From the NCBI RefSeq assembly GCF_000722635.1, contig NZ_JOKH01000010.1:1-64000 (forward strand): 64,000 bases of DNA, given 5' to 3'. Below the pieces are notes generated by a model that saw only the letters and a program-made list of their open reading frames with translations, was not told the DNA's origin and searched no databases. Below, piece by piece: positions 8,865 to 19,447 of the stretch (positions are counted from its first letter, which is position 1; every line of letters starts with the position of its first letter). The stretch is from Endozoicomonas numazuensis. GTDB lineage: Bacteria; Pseudomonadota; Gammaproteobacteria; Pseudomonadales; Endozoicomonadaceae. The translations under genes and the position numbers were made by a program.

Positions 8865-8898
8865 AGAAAAAATCCCCGCACGAAGGCGGGGATTTTTA
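8865..8898 (-). terminator. Rho-independent terminator of acnB
   Basis: On the minus strand ATCCCCGC, a short loop, then GCGGGGAT followed by a run of six T. It lies 22 bp past the acnB stop. The mirrored A/T flanks would also work for plus-strand transcripts. Confidence 0.88.
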
Positions 8899-8919
8899 TA
8901 GTGACGATTAAGTCGCTAA

Positions 8920-11511
8920 TCAGCTGGCTTTTGCGATGATATCATCGGCTGCTTTCTGATAGGTCTCTACCTGATCAAAATTCAGGTAACGGTAAACTTC
9001 ACTGGACATGGAATCCAGATTCTGAGCGTACTCCATGTACTCGTCAGCAGTAGGAATCTTGCCCAGAATAGCACCAACAGAAGCCAGCTCAGCAGAGCAC
9101 AGGTATACGTTGGCACCATCACCCAGACGGTTGGGGAAGTTACGGGTAGAAGTAGACAGTACAGTAGCGCCTGGTTCTACACGTGCCTGGTTACCCATGC
9201 ACAGGGAGCAACCTGGAATTTCTGTACGAACACCGCTTTCCTCGTAAATGGAGTAGTAGCCTTCTTCTTCCAGCTGAGCCTTGTCCATCTTGGTAGGAGG
9301 AGACATCCAGAAACGAGTCTGCAGAGGATCCTTGTTTTGCTCCAGCAATTTACCCGCAGCACGGAAGTGGCCGATGTTGGTCATGCAGGATCCCAGGAAG
9401 ACTTCATCAACCTTGTCACCGGCAACATCAGACAGTGTACGAGCATCGTCTGGATCGTTAGGAGCACACAGGATAGGCTCATTGATCTCAGACAGGTCAA
9501 TCTCGATCACTTCAGCGTATTGAGCATCGGCATCTGCACGCATCATGGCCGGGTTGGCCAGCCACTCTTCCATCTTACGAGCGCGACGTTCGAGGGTACG
9601 AGGATCACCGTAACCTTCACTGATCATCCAGCGCAACATGGTTACGTTGGACTTCAGGTATTCAGTGATGGATTCTTCAGACAGAGTGATCGTACAACCT
9701 GCAGCTGAACGCTCTGCTGAAGCATCAGACAATTCAAATGCCTGCTCTACAGTCAGGCTTTCGAGGCCTTCGATTTCAAGAATACGACCAGAGAAGGCGT
9801 TCTTCTTGCCTTTCTTCTCAACCGTCAGCAGGCCTTGCTTGATACCGTAAAGAGGAATGGCGTGCACAAGATCACGCAGGGTAATACCAGGCTGCATTTC
9901 ACCTTTGAAGCGAACCAGAATAGACTCTGGCATGTCCAGAGGCATAACACCGGTAGCGGCAGCAAATGCTACCAGGCCGGAGCCTGCAGGGAAGGAAATA
10001 CCTAATGGGAAACGGGTGTGAGAATCACCACCAGTACCCACTGTATCAGGCAGCAGCATGCGGTTCAGCCAGCTGTGAATGATACCGTCACCAGGACGCA
10101 GGGCAACACCGCCACGGTTCATAATGAAGTCGGGCAGGGTGTGATGAGTTTCAACATCAACAGGCTTTGGATAAGCCGCTGTGTGACAGAATGACTGCAT
10201 TACCAGGTCAGATGAGAAGCCCAGGCAAGCCAGGTCTTTCAGTTCGTCACGGGTCATTGGTCCAGTAGTGTCCTGAGAACCTACTGTTGTCATCTTGGGC
10301 TCGCAGTACGTGCCAGGACGAATGCCTTCAACACCGCAGGCCTTTCCGACCATTTTCTGAGCCAGTGTAAAGCCTTTGGTGGATTCTTCAGGAGAAACCG
10401 GACGACGGAAAATATCGGAGTGTCCCAGGCCCAGAGCTTCACGGGCACGGTCAGTCAGACCACGACCAATGATCAGGTTAATACGACCGCCGGCTTGTAC
10501 TTCGTCCAGAATAACATCGGATTTAAAACCGAACTCAGACAGAACTTCACCGGATTCAGACAGAATTTTACCGTCGTAAGGGCGAATCTCAATGACATCG
10601 CCCATAGCCAGTTTTTCAACAGGAGCTTCAAAAACCAGAGCGCCAGCATCTTCCATCGTGTTGAAAAAGATGGGAGCCACTTTGCCACCGATGCAGATAC
10701 CACCGGCACGCTTATTGGGTACGCCTGGCATATCGTCGCCGAAGTACCAGAGTACAGAGTTGGTAGCAGACTTACGTGAAGAACCGGTACCGACAACGTC
10801 ACCCACAAAAGCAACGGGCAGGCCTTTAGCCTTGATTTCGTCGATTTGTTTCAGAGGTCCGGTAACACCGTGCTCTTCAGGTTCCAGGCCATCCCGGGTC
10901 ATTTTGTACATGGCGCGGGCATGAACTGGAATGTCAGGACGTGACCAGGCATCAGGTGCTGGAGACAGATCGTCAGTGTTGGTTTCACCAGAAACCTTGA
11001 ACACGGCAACCTTGATGCTTTCCTGAACGGTTTGGCGTTTGGTGAACCATTCGGCGTCAGCCCATGACTTCAGTACGGCTGAAGCATGAGTATTGCCCGC
11101 TTTGGCTTTTTCTTCGATGTCGTGGAAGGCATCAAACACCAGCAGAGTGCTTTTCAGCTGTTCCGCTGCGAGCTCAGCCAGTTCGGTGCTGTCCAGCAGT
11201 TCAACCAGAGTTTCAATGTTGTAGCCACCGAGCATCATACCCAGTAGTTCTACAGCTTTTTTATTATCCAGCAGTGGGGATTCAGCTTCGCCTTTAGCAA
11301 TGGCAGACAGGTATCCAGCTTTTACATAGGCAGCTTCATCTACGCCAGCTGGAATGCGATTTTCCAGCAGGTTCAGCAGGTATTCTTCTTCACCGGCAGG
11401 TGGGTTTTTTAGCAACTCTACCAGTCCGGTTACTTGCTCGGCGCTTAATGGTTTAGGTGGGACACCTTCTGCTGCACGCTCTTCGACATGTTTTCTGTAG
11501 GCTTCTAGCAC
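8920..11511 (-). CDS. acnB: Aconitate hydratase B
   Basis: TCA-cycle enzyme interconverting citrate and isocitrate through a 4Fe-4S cluster; also 2-methylisocitrate dehydratase in many bacteria. From a GTG at 11511 the protein begins (V)[18 protein letters not shown], the usual AcnB N-terminus, and is 863 residues, against 865 in E. coli. GAGGG lies 7 bases before this GTG. The open frame continues upstream to 11688, but that extension is Cys/Arg-rich and unlike AcnB. HEAT-like N-terminal domain, swivel domain 4 ([20 protein letters not shown]), and cluster Cys in [12 protein letters not shown] and [12 protein letters not shown] are all present. Confidence 0.95.
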   Translation of the reverse strand: MLEAYRKHVEERAAEGVPPKPLSAEQVTGLVELLKNPPAGEEEYLLNLLENRIPAGVDEAAYVKAGYLSAIAKGEAESPLLDNKKAVELLGMMLGGYNIETLVELLDSTELAELAAEQLKSTLLVFDAFHDIEEKAKAGNTHASAVLKSWADAEWFTKRQTVQESIKVAVFKVSGETNTDDLSPAPDAWSRPDIPVHARAMYKMTRDGLEPEEHGVTGPLKQIDEIKAKGLPVAFVGDVVGTGSSRKSATNSVLWYFGDDMPGVPNKRAGGICIGGKVAPIFFNTMEDAGALVFEAPVEKLAMGDVIEIRPYDGKILSESGEVLSEFGFKSDVILDEVQAGGRINLIIGRGLTDRAREALGLGHSDIFRRPVSPEESTKGFTLAQKMVGKACGVEGIRPGTYCEPKMTTVGSQDTTGPMTRDELKDLACLGFSSDLVMQSFCHTAAYPKPVDVETHHTLPDFIMNRGGVALRPGDGIIHSWLNRMLLPDTVGTGGDSHTRFPLGISFPAGSGLVAFAAATGVMPLDMPESILVRFKGEMQPGITLRDLVHAIPLYGIKQGLLTVEKKGKKNAFSGRILEIEGLESLTVEQAFELSDASAERSAAGCTITLSEESITEYLKSNVTMLRWMISEGYGDPRTLERRARKMEEWLANPAMMRADADAQYAEVIEIDLSEINEPILCAPNDPDDARTLSDVAGDKVDEVFLGSCMTNIGHFRAAGKLLEQNKDPLQTRFWMSPPTKMDKAQLEEEGYYSIYEESGVRTEIPGCSLCMGNQARVEPGATVLSTSTRNFPNRLGDGANVYLCSAELASVGAILGKIPTADEYMEYAQNLDSMSSEVYRYLNFDQVETYQKAADDIIAKAS

Positions 11512-12141
11512 GGATCTACCCTCATCATCTGTGCGGCCTGTCCGGTCACCGTCCCTGATACTTCTGCAGTGGTTGGTCGGACAGTTGCAGATGTTCCTGT
11601 AGTGAATGTCGGTCCTGCACATTGCTGGGCGGGTGAAGAAGAAAGCTCTGCTGAGAGTTCCTGTTCCTCCTCCAGAACAAGAGCTCACTTGAGAAAGCTT
11701 TCATGCCCATGACTATTTGTGCAGGCATTTTAATACCGGTGGGAATTATTCTGTACAGGTTGGCAGCACAAAAACTGCAACCTTTGATTCATCAGCCAGC
11801 CGGTGGCGCGGGCAGTATAGCGGATAGCGTTATTCAAGTTAAGTGCATCCCGTAATCTTGGGTATAAATTGGATGAATAGTGTTCGAAACGGTCGGAAAT
11901 GCCTTTGCCAGGCTGGTTTTTTCTCGTACCTGATGGGTTTTGTCCGAAGTTTTAAACTGAAAATAATCCAATGGGACTAAGATGCTTATTCATTAAAATG
12001 ACTAAAGTAAGCAGGTCAGCGGGTATATTACGACAGCCTTTTTCACTCAAGTAGAGTTTAAGGGTTTTTTATACGACTTTCGGGTGTTGTCATACGAGAG
12101 AAAGCGAAGACATTACTCTTCGCTTTCCTGGACAGTAAAGA
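11512..12141. other. Gap between acnB and ppnN
   Basis: 630 bp upstream of acnB. Open frames of 60 codons or so here are low-complexity or frame shadows, with no recognisable product. It must hold the acnB promoter, but I could not pick -10/-35 boxes with confidence. The ppnN terminator hairpin sits at its left boundary with that gene (12100-12127). Confidence 0.4.
12100..12127 (-). terminator. Hairpin terminator of ppnN
   Basis: Perfect 11-bp stem, GAAAGCGAAGA (12100-12110) and its complement (12117-12127), with a 6-base loop. On the minus strand it is followed by CTCTCGT, a weak pyrimidine tract. It lies 15 bp past the ppnN stop. Confidence 0.7.
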
Positions 12142-13515
12142 TCAGTTTTTGATTTCGTAACAGGGTTCGTAATGGCTGCCTGGTAATTTCATTCGATGCT
12201 GTTCAACAAAGGATTGCAGCAGACTATCCACTTGTTTCATCAGTTCTGGCTCACCAGTGAGTTGATAGGGTCCTTTCGCCCTGATCTGGGTCACGCCTTC
12301 CTCTTTAATGTTACCCGCGACAATGCCTGACATGGCGCGCCTCAGGTTGGCCGCCAGAATGTGAGCAGGCAGTTGTGTGTTTAGCTCAAGGTTTGCCATG
12401 TTTTCGTGAGTAGGGTCAAAGGGAGCCTGAAATTCCTGCTCTATCTGAAGTAGCCAGTTGAAATAATAGGCATCGCCATGTTTTCTGCGGAACCGGGTAA
12501 CTTGTTCAAGGCCACTTCGCATGGCTCGGCTGACTTCCAGAGGGTCATCAATGATGATCTGATATCGAGACTGGGCTTCTTCTCCCAGTGTATTGCCAAT
12601 AAATTCATCTATTTTCTCAAAGTATGCCTTGGCAGCTTCTGGCCCTGTGAATACCAGAGGGAAAGGAATGTCTTTGTTAGCAGGATTGAGCAGTATTCCA
12701 AGGATGTAGAGAATTTCTTCGCAGGTGCCCGGTCCCCCTGGGAAAACAGTGATGCCGTGACCCAGACGAACAAACGCTTCCAGACGTTTCTCGATATCAG
12801 GCAGTATGACCAGCTCGTTAACAATAGGGTTAGGTGATTCGGCGGCAATAATACCGGGCTCTGTCAAACCGATGAATCGCCCTCTGGAGATACGCTGCTT
12901 GGCGTGGCCGATATAAGCACCTTTCATAGGGCCTTTCATTGCGCCTGGGCCGCAGCCAGTACAAATATTCATACCCCGTAAGCCCAGCTGATAGCCAACT
13001 TTCTTCGTGTATTCATATTCATGACGGGCGATTGAGTGGCCACCCCAGCAGACGACAATGCTGGGAACCTGCTTGGTAATGAAAGCATCAGCATGTCTGA
13101 GAATCTGGAAAACCAGATGGGTAATATCGGTTGAGCTTTCTACTGTGAATCGTGGGTCTTCTGTAATGTGAGAAGAGACATAAAGAATATCCCTTAGAAC
13201 AGAAAACAGATTCTCTCTGACGCCTCGGATCAGTTTTCCGGCTACAAAAGCGTCAGCAGGAGCATTAATCAGCTCTAGCTTTAGCCCCCGGTGTTCCTGA
13301 ACAATTCGAATGTCGAAATCCTGAAATTGCTCCATGATTTCTTCGGTGTCATCACCTTCCTGTTCACAGTTGAGTATGGCCAGGGCGCACTGTCGAAATA
13401 AACGGTGCAGCCCTTTTTGGCTGGTGTCCTGAAGCCTGCTGACTTCGCGGTTGGAAAGTACCCGCATGGAGCCAACAGGATTAACAATAGTGGAAACAGT
13501 ATTTCTGGCGGTCAT
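12142..13515 (-). CDS. ppnN: Nucleotide 5'-monophosphate nucleosidase PpnN
   Basis: Hydrolyses purine and pyrimidine nucleoside monophosphates to base and ribose 5-phosphate; in E. coli it is activated by (p)ppGpp. The start at 13515 has AGGGGGT upstream and gives 457 residues, against 454 in E. coli; an upstream ATG at 13584 would add 23 unlikely residues. Family marks are NPVGSMRVLSNREV at the N-terminus, the LOG-family phosphoribohydrolase motif FPGGPGTCEEILYILG, and the GLRGMNICTGCGPGAMKG loop. It stands alone. Confidence 0.92.
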   Translation of the reverse strand: MTARNTVSTIVNPVGSMRVLSNREVSRLQDTSQKGLHRLFRQCALAILNCEQEGDDTEEIMEQFQDFDIRIVQEHRGLKLELINAPADAFVAGKLIRGVRENLFSVLRDILYVSSHITEDPRFTVESSTDITHLVFQILRHADAFITKQVPSIVVCWGGHSIARHEYEYTKKVGYQLGLRGMNICTGCGPGAMKGPMKGAYIGHAKQRISRGRFIGLTEPGIIAAESPNPIVNELVILPDIEKRLEAFVRLGHGITVFPGGPGTCEEILYILGILLNPANKDIPFPLVFTGPEAAKAYFEKIDEFIGNTLGEEAQSRYQIIIDDPLEVSRAMRSGLEQVTRFRRKHGDAYYFNWLLQIEQEFQAPFDPTHENMANLELNTQLPAHILAANLRRAMSGIVAGNIKEEGVTQIRAKGPYQLTGEPELMKQVDSLLQSFVEQHRMKLPGSHYEPCYEIKN

Positions 13516-13984
13516 GATACCCCCTGGTATTTTTATCGTGATAATCATCCAGCCATTCGGGTAGCTATACGATTCTGAACTCACAGTGTCCGGGTGACTC
13601 TCCTGAGGAGAAGGGTTTGCTTATTTCCAGACTGTTTTGTTCAGATACACAGCCCTATATAAAGTGCTAAAAAACTGACTGGTGATCTGATGACAGATTA
13701 CGACTGAGCCCTCTGGTTATCAGGAGCCTTTGTGGACCGTTAGATTGTGTCTGCTAATCGTCCGACAGGCTTCTGTAAAAAATTTAAAAAATGGATGGCT
13801 GCAATCTAAATGATTATCGGCCACAGGCTTATTATATGAGGTTATAAGAATTTTTTTCAGTCTTGACGGATTGGCCTTCCTCTGACAAATTGGGAATGTT
13901 AACACCTTTATATTTGAGCCGGATGATGGGTGTCGGCTCACTCCTTATTTCGGCACTTTCAGGCTTATGCCAGAGGTAGTGAAA
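13516..13984. other. Divergent intergenic region, ppnN and YbaK-like gene
   Basis: 469 bp with no supported gene. The 73-codon minus-strand frame at 13720-13941 has no family resemblance and no ribosome site. Promoters for both neighbours presumably lie here; none was convincing by eye. Confidence 0.4.
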
Positions 13985-14461
13985 ATGGCTGAGCAAAGAG
14001 TAGTGGACTATTTAGATCATCATCGTGTGGCTTTTTCTACCTGCCGACATCCTCCCGCATTTACGGCTCAGGAAATCGCTGAGAAAGCTCACATCAGTGG
14101 CCATAACCTGGCCAAAACAGTAGTCGTAAAGCTCGATGGTAAGTTGGCTTTGTGTATCTTGCCTGCAACCGAAAGAGTCAATTTCAGTCAGTTGCGCCAC
14201 GCGGCAGGCAGCCACACGGCAGAGCTGGCCGCTGAGGAAGAGTTTGCATCAGCGTTTGGACATTGTGAGCTGGGAGCGACGCCACCTTTTGGAGATTTGT
14301 TTGGCTTACCTGTTTTCGCGGTAGATTCCCTGGATAAAGGCAGCTTCGTTGCATTCAATAGCGGTGACTCATCCGAGCTTCTGGTGATGGGGTGGCAGGA
14401 TTTTCATGAGCTGGTTCATCCTGTTGTTCTTTCCCGGCAACAAAAGGCTGCGATAGCCTGA
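13985..14461 (+). CDS. YbaK/ProX-type aminoacyl-tRNA deacylase
   Basis: 158 residues of the YbaK/EbsC/ProXp fold, which removes wrongly attached amino acids from tRNA in trans. Visible are CRHPPAFTAQEIAEKAHISGHNLAKTVVVKLDGK, with the conserved Lys in AKTVV, and GATPPFGDLFGLPVFAVDSL, which corresponds to the conserved GxxxP loop. The ATG at 13985 with AGAGG upstream is better than the one at 13967. The specificity (Cys-tRNA-Pro, Ala-tRNA-Pro or other) cannot be told from sequence by eye. Confidence 0.82.
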   Translation: MAEQRVVDYLDHHRVAFSTCRHPPAFTAQEIAEKAHISGHNLAKTVVVKLDGKLALCILPATERVNFSQLRHAAGSHTAELAAEEEFASAFGHCELGATPPFGDLFGLPVFAVDSLDKGSFVAFNSGDSSELLVMGWQDFHELVHPVVLSRQQKAAIA

Positions 14462-14720
14462 AAATTCTTCGGTCAGTGATACCCTGGAACGGTTCGAAAT
14501 GCCGTATCAATATGTCATTATGGGCAGATACTCAAGCTCCTGTCTTTCAGGGCGCTTTTAAATCAGGAGTGTTTTTGTCAGAGAAAACAGTCGTTGATAT
14601 AAAAGGCAGTGTCTTGCTTTTCCGTCAATAGCCTTGAGTGATAAAAGTCATTTTTCATTGTCCAGAATGATGAAGAATATCTCACGGTAAAATAATGCGA
14701 ATATCCGGAGCCTGGTGATT

Positions 14721-15248
14721 ATGCCATCCAACCCAGAACTGCAGTCAGCAGCAGAAAATGTCACCATTGTGGATGAAAACAATCACGTTCTTGGCGCTGT
14801 TCCCAGAAGGCAGATGAGAGAAGAAAAGCTCTGTCATCGAGCCACTTACGTGTTTGTCTTTAACAGTAAAGGGCAACTCTATGTTCAGGAAAGGACATTG
14901 AGTAAGGATATTTATCCGGGTTATTTTGAGCCAGTCACAGGGGGCGTGGTTGCAGAAGGTGAAAGCTATGATGTAGCTGCAGTCAGAGAGCTGGCAGAAG
15001 AACTTGGCATTGAAAACACTCCACTAGAGCCGCTTTTCCACTTTTATTTTCATAACGAAGATTGCAAGGTTTGGGGCAGGGTCTACTGCTGTCAGTATGA
15101 TGGAGAGTTGACACTGCAGGAAGAGGAGGTTGCAGGAGTGATTCTGGAGTCTCCTGAGGAGGTTCTTTCTAACCGTTTCAGCCGGAGATATACTCCAGAC
15201 AGTTTGATCGCTCTGGAGCGTTTAATGCATTTTTATGCAGGAAACTAA
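14721..15248 (+). CDS. Nudix hydrolase, YfcD type
   Basis: 175 residues. The Nudix box is visible as GGVVAEGESYDVAAVRELAEELGI (14940-15011), with the metal-binding REXXEE core RELAEE. The opening VDENNHVLGAVPRRQMREEKLCHRATYVFVFN is typical of the YfcD/Idi-like subgroup. The ATG at 14721 has GGAG 10 bases upstream; a GTG two codons earlier is possible. Substrate unknown; 5-phospho-ribosyl or nucleotide diphosphates are guesses only. Confidence 0.82.
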   Translation: MPSNPELQSAAENVTIVDENNHVLGAVPRRQMREEKLCHRATYVFVFNSKGQLYVQERTLSKDIYPGYFEPVTGGVVAEGESYDVAAVRELAEELGIENTPLEPLFHFYFHNEDCKVWGRVYCCQYDGELTLQEEEVAGVILESPEEVLSNRFSRRYTPDSLIALERLMHFYAGN

Positions 15249-15304
15249 AGTCGAATGGAGCAAGGCGTTCAGCTTTTTGTTTTTCAGGAGTAAAGCAGTC
15301 GGTT

Positions 15305-15928
15305 ATGTTTACAGGAATTATAAAAGGTGTTTTCAATATTCACCGTGTTGTTGGCAAGCAAGACTTTATGACGATAGAGCTAAAACTGGATGAAGGTTTA
15401 TGTGAAGGTCTTGAAGTGGGTGCCAGCGTGGCCGTTAATGGTGTTTGTCTGACTGTGACCTCTGTGGATGATGAAGGGAGTGTTGCTTCTTTTGATGTCA
15501 TGCAGGAAACACTAAGAGCCACTAATTTGAGTGGGCTGCAGGAAGGCGATCAGGTCAATATTGAGCGAGCTGCCAGGTTTGGTGATGAAATTGGAGGGCA
15601 CCTGCTATCAGGTCACGTCCATGATACCGTGACTGTTCAAGATATCATCAAGTCAGAAAATAACACGACACTGGTTTTTTCCTTTGATGCTGGCTGGCAG
15701 GATTACATTCAACCTAAAGGCTATATTGCTCTGAATGGGGCGAGTCTGACGGTAGGAGAGACTGTTGATAAGGGCGTATTCTGTGTTCATTTAATCCCCG
15801 AAACATTGAGGCAGACAACTTTTGGTAGCATCAGAAAGGGAAATCTGGTGAACCTTGAAATTGACAGCCAGACTCAGGCAATTGTGAACACAGTGAAAGC
15901 TTACATAAAGGGTCAGACTTTCAATTGA
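15305..15928 (+). CDS. ribE: Riboflavin synthase alpha chain
   Basis: Catalyses dismutation of two 6,7-dimethyl-8-ribityllumazine molecules to riboflavin. Two tandem lumazine-binding domains are visible: MFTGIIKGVF...GVCLTV and HLLSGHVHDTVTV...GYIALNGASLTVG. Length 207 residues, normal. The gene is apart from other rib genes. I saw no FMN riboswitch in the 56 bp before it. Confidence 0.93.
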   Translation: MFTGIIKGVFNIHRVVGKQDFMTIELKLDEGLCEGLEVGASVAVNGVCLTVTSVDDEGSVASFDVMQETLRATNLSGLQEGDQVNIERAARFGDEIGGHLLSGHVHDTVTVQDIIKSENNTTLVFSFDAGWQDYIQPKGYIALNGASLTVGETVDKGVFCVHLIPETLRQTTFGSIRKGNLVNLEIDSQTQAIVNTVKAYIKGQTFN

Positions 15929-15937
15929 ATTTTCAGG

Positions 15938-18900
15938 TTAATGGGTTCTCATTTGTAGTATTGAAGCCCACTCTTCTCTGAGTCTTGGATCAAGGAATTC
16001 TTTCGAAGGTCTGGAGAATACAGGCTGACTGAGAAGTGATGCATAACTTGAGAGACTATCTGTAAACAGAGGGGACTCTTCATACTGATTCTGAACATAG
16101 TTGTTTGAAGTCAGCTCTATTTCATCGTCATCTTCTTCCTCGTCGATCTCTGCGCTAATGCTTCCACTTATGGTGGTGGGCACACTCTGATCCAGACTTA
16201 GCGCTTCGGCAAGTACGTCACTGTTTTCTGTAACAGGATTGAGAGAGTGAGTCGGAAGGTCGGTCAGTGGATCATTATCCATTGTGTCATGGTAAGGCTG
16301 TTCCAATGCGTCGAAGAATTCTCCATCATCTTCAGTTTCAGGAGAAGACTCTGTAGCAATAGTGACTGCCATTGAGGTCGCTGCTTCAGCATCTGGAGAC
16401 TTGAGTAATGCGTGAAGGACGGATTCCATGGGACTGCGTATTTTTATGAGTATTTGCATAATTTGATCGACCCGGTGGTTGGCTTCCTGAATTTGTTTGA
16501 GCATCAGTGGCTTATTCAGGTAAGTTGATTCATCAGTCCGGGCGGACTTCAAATGTTCTTCAATCTGATTCAGGGTTTTCAGGCGATCCTGTGGAGTAGA
16601 GGATTCATCGGTCTGAAGGTCAAACAGTCCATTGACCGCTTTTACAAAGGACACTTTCTTATCTTCCGTCATTAACAGATCTTCGAGAAAAATGCCTGCC
16701 AGCTCTGGGTGGGGGCGCTGAGTAATAACCTCTGCAATGACTGAAAAAGCTTCTTCTTTCGAAGTCTGAGAGGTTGCAGGGGTCTCTGTTAATTGTTTGA
16801 GACGACGAACCTCTTTTTCGAGAGTCACTTCTTCAGAGAAAATACCCCTTGTGATCAGGTCCATCTTAACTTTTAGAGCAGATGGTTTGCCTTGCCCAAT
16901 AGCAAGCTCAAGCATTCTTTCCGCTTGTTTGTGATCCCCTGACTCTATTAACAGTTCAGCCGCTTCTTTGAATCGACCGTGTTTGACCAATAGACCTTTG
17001 AGAAAATCCAGCGTTTGATGAGCCTTGATACTATCTTGTGCCCAAAGGTTGTAAAGCAGAGTATAAACCGGGAATTGTTCCAAGGAGTTGGAAACAATTT
17101 CCGGATGGCTCCTGTCAAGCAGGTTTAACAGTGTGACAAGGTGGTGAGGGTCAGCAAAGTAGGGGTGGTTGTTGATTAAATCACGGATCAGATCACTGAG
17201 TTGTCTAGTCTTGTAGAGCTTGTTCTTGTTCCAGTCGATGAGCAGTTTGATCACTTCGTCCGCTTTTTCTGGGTTGGACTTGTAGGTAAACTCAGCCACT
17301 CTGAATGCCAATGCTTTTTCTTCAGGGGTATTTTTAGGCAGGCTTTTTGAAAGATGGATAAGCCAGTCAACATCGGAAGCCAGCTCACTGGCGTTTTCGA
17401 TGTCTCTTCTCTTTAACAGTTGCTTATATAGCTCAAAAGCTTTTTGTCCGTCTACAGCTATGAGTTTATGTGCAACATGCTCAAGCCATAGCCATTTCTG
17501 ATCATCCGCCTCAGATGCTTCTTTAATATAGAATTCTACAGGAACAGCTTGCAGAGCCATCATGCAGTCGCTTTCATGCTGGAACCTTTCCTGATCCTGG
17601 ACAAAGCGCAGCAATATTTGACTGGCTCTATCATCACCTTTTGCCGCTTCTATGCAGCGTTTTTCCAATAGTCTAGGCACCATTCTTAAGGGATGGGCTA
17701 ATGCTTTGTTGCCAGAGACGATACCACTGAGAACCCTGCTGAAGGTATCAGGCACAATAAGTACGCCTTCTTCTTTATCAAGCGCTTCAAAATGCTGGTG
17801 ATGAAGTGGCTGACTTTGTTCGGAGGTGGGTTCGTCTTGCTGATGCTGTCTTTGAATAGAGCTTTCCAGAGAAGGTCTTTGATTCAAACGGTCGAAAGTC
17901 ATTTGATCATGATCTTCTATTGGTATGGACGAGGCTGCTTTTCCCGGTAACAATCCGGGAAGGTCAATTTTGCAAGCTACAAACTCGAAAGGCCAGCCTA
18001 TCTGCAGTCCAGTTCCCCCTCTGTAGGGAATCAGTCGAGTAGTATGAGCAGTAAGAGCCTTTTTCACAAACCAGCCAGCCAGTCCTCCACCTGAAACACT
18101 GATACCGTGTTTCAGATCTTTCATCCGGACTTCTCCATGTTTCATGAAAGAAAAAACGTCCAGGTGAATAGGTGCTGAGAAAATAGGAGCCAATAGCCAT
18201 CCTATGTAAGGAATGTTTCTAATCATCTTGGGGTGAATGATAAGGGTGCTGGAAAAGGTTCCATTATGAGTGTCATCAAGATGATGTACTTTGACGTTCT
18301 GAACCTCGACCAGGGCGGGTCTGGTCGACTCGTTCTGATATTCCAGTTTATCAAAAGTGAGAATGGAGGTTTGTTCTGATGAAGTTTTCAGCATATTCAG
18401 TGGTTTGCAAAAGCGGACGTTTTCCATAGTCAGCTTGCCGCTTTCGAAACCAACCATGCAGTCCGATTCTATATCTGGTTTAGCGCTTGAAGTGAGCTCT
18501 GTATAAGCATCCAGGTTTTCATACCTGACCTCTATTTTTTCAGCTGTAAGCTGCGCTGCAGTTCTGTCTTGAGCAGAGGAAATGAATTGGTTTTTTAGTA
18601 GCTGGGTAATACCTATATCAGTGCCGACTGAAACTGTTGTGTTTTCCAGTTTTAAATGTATTGTCAGTGGCGGATGATTTTTGACCGGAATTTCCACAGT
18701 ACAAGAGAGGTCTCCCACTTCAAAGTGGTTTTCAGTGGCTTGTCCATTGATTAGATAACTTTCTGACTGCTTAACGACTCTTTTTGAGTCGAAGTTTAAG
18801 GCTGTAATTTTTACAGGAGGTTGATCGCCATTTTTTTTGAGGATTTCATTAAATCGGAAAGCCGTTTGTTCACCATCGACTACTACCCCTGTATAGCTGC

Positions 18901-19447
18901 ATAGCAAGTCATACAATAGAGAGCGCCACTGACTTTTTTCGTCAGCGTTGGTCATCTCAATGCCGGCTTGACTGTTTACAAAGCCATCCAGTTTTGAGGC
19001 GACTTTCTCGTATCCTGTACCCGGCAGGTTAGCTAATGCTCCAACAGCCCTGCCTGGTAAATTTTTTACCAGATCCCAATAACCCTTTTGCTCGTCCTCT
19101 GCATCAAGCTCTTGGTCACTTGATGGGGAGTGGGTAGAAGTATCTTCTTTAGCAAAATAATTTCTATACCAGCGTTGGAAGAACCAGGGACGTTCCTCCG
19201 TTTTTCTTTCGTTGAGATGTGGAGGCTCAGACGATAACGGTTGAGGTGCCTCATGGTTGAGTTGGGCAGTTGTCGACGTCTCACTGATCTGTCTGCCCAG
19301 ATGATCCTGGCCTGTCGCAGGAGATTGAGGTGGACTGCTATCTCCAGGCAATCTGGAGGAAGGATGCGAATTATTGCTGCCAGGTGTAAGGGGTGATGAC
19401 ATGTCGCCACAGTCCATTGTGAGCTTCTTGGTTTTTCCGCTTCTCAT
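15938..19447 (-). CDS. Large protein of unknown function (1169 residues)
   Basis: I do not recognise this protein. The first ~100 residues are Pro/Ser/Thr-rich and look disordered. Residues about 150-520 are beta-rich and alternate hydrophobic/polar in a way that recalls AsmA/DUF748-type repeats (for example PPLTIHLKLENTTVSVG), including a hydrophobic stretch IRNIPYIGWLLAPIF. Residues about 600-960 are helical, with TPR/HEAT-like pairs such as LVKHGRFKEAAELLIES followed by GDHKQAERMLELAI. The C-terminus is acidic (DEEEDDDEIEL). No signal peptide is evident. The start is uncertain: ATGs at 19447, 19417 and 19402 are all possible. It is convergent with ribE, 10 bp apart. Confidence 0.7.
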   Translation of the reverse strand: MRSGKTKKLTMDCGDMSSPLTPGSNNSHPSSRLPGDSSPPQSPATGQDHLGRQISETSTTAQLNHEAPQPLSSEPPHLNERKTEERPWFFQRWYRNYFAKEDTSTHSPSSDQELDAEDEQKGYWDLVKNLPGRAVGALANLPGTGYEKVASKLDGFVNSQAGIEMTNADEKSQWRSLLYDLLCSYTGVVVDGEQTAFRFNEILKKNGDQPPVKITALNFDSKRVVKQSESYLINGQATENHFEVGDLSCTVEIPVKNHPPLTIHLKLENTTVSVGTDIGITQLLKNQFISSAQDRTAAQLTAEKIEVRYENLDAYTELTSSAKPDIESDCMVGFESGKLTMENVRFCKPLNMLKTSSEQTSILTFDKLEYQNESTRPALVEVQNVKVHHLDDTHNGTFSSTLIIHPKMIRNIPYIGWLLAPIFSAPIHLDVFSFMKHGEVRMKDLKHGISVSGGGLAGWFVKKALTAHTTRLIPYRGGTGLQIGWPFEFVACKIDLPGLLPGKAASSIPIEDHDQMTFDRLNQRPSLESSIQRQHQQDEPTSEQSQPLHHQHFEALDKEEGVLIVPDTFSRVLSGIVSGNKALAHPLRMVPRLLEKRCIEAAKGDDRASQILLRFVQDQERFQHESDCMMALQAVPVEFYIKEASEADDQKWLWLEHVAHKLIAVDGQKAFELYKQLLKRRDIENASELASDVDWLIHLSKSLPKNTPEEKALAFRVAEFTYKSNPEKADEVIKLLIDWNKNKLYKTRQLSDLIRDLINNHPYFADPHHLVTLLNLLDRSHPEIVSNSLEQFPVYTLLYNLWAQDSIKAHQTLDFLKGLLVKHGRFKEAAELLIESGDHKQAERMLELAIGQGKPSALKVKMDLITRGIFSEEVTLEKEVRRLKQLTETPATSQTSKEEAFSVIAEVITQRPHPELAGIFLEDLLMTEDKKVSFVKAVNGLFDLQTDESSTPQDRLKTLNQIEEHLKSARTDESTYLNKPLMLKQIQEANHRVDQIMQILIKIRSPMESVLHALLKSPDAEAATSMAVTIATESSPETEDDGEFFDALEQPYHDTMDNDPLTDLPTHSLNPVTENSDVLAEALSLDQSVPTTISGSISAEIDEEEDDDEIELTSNNYVQNQYEESPLFTDSLSSYASLLSQPVFSRPSKEFLDPRLREEWASILQMRTH

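Noticed and set aside
11509-11688. N-terminal extension of AcnB to 922 residues
   Set aside because: The extra residues are Cys/Arg-rich and unlike AcnB, while a GTG with GAGGG upstream gives the normal 863-residue protein.
15249-15304. FMN riboswitch before riboflavin synthase
   Set aside because: Only 56 bp are available and the conserved RFN-element blocks are not visible.
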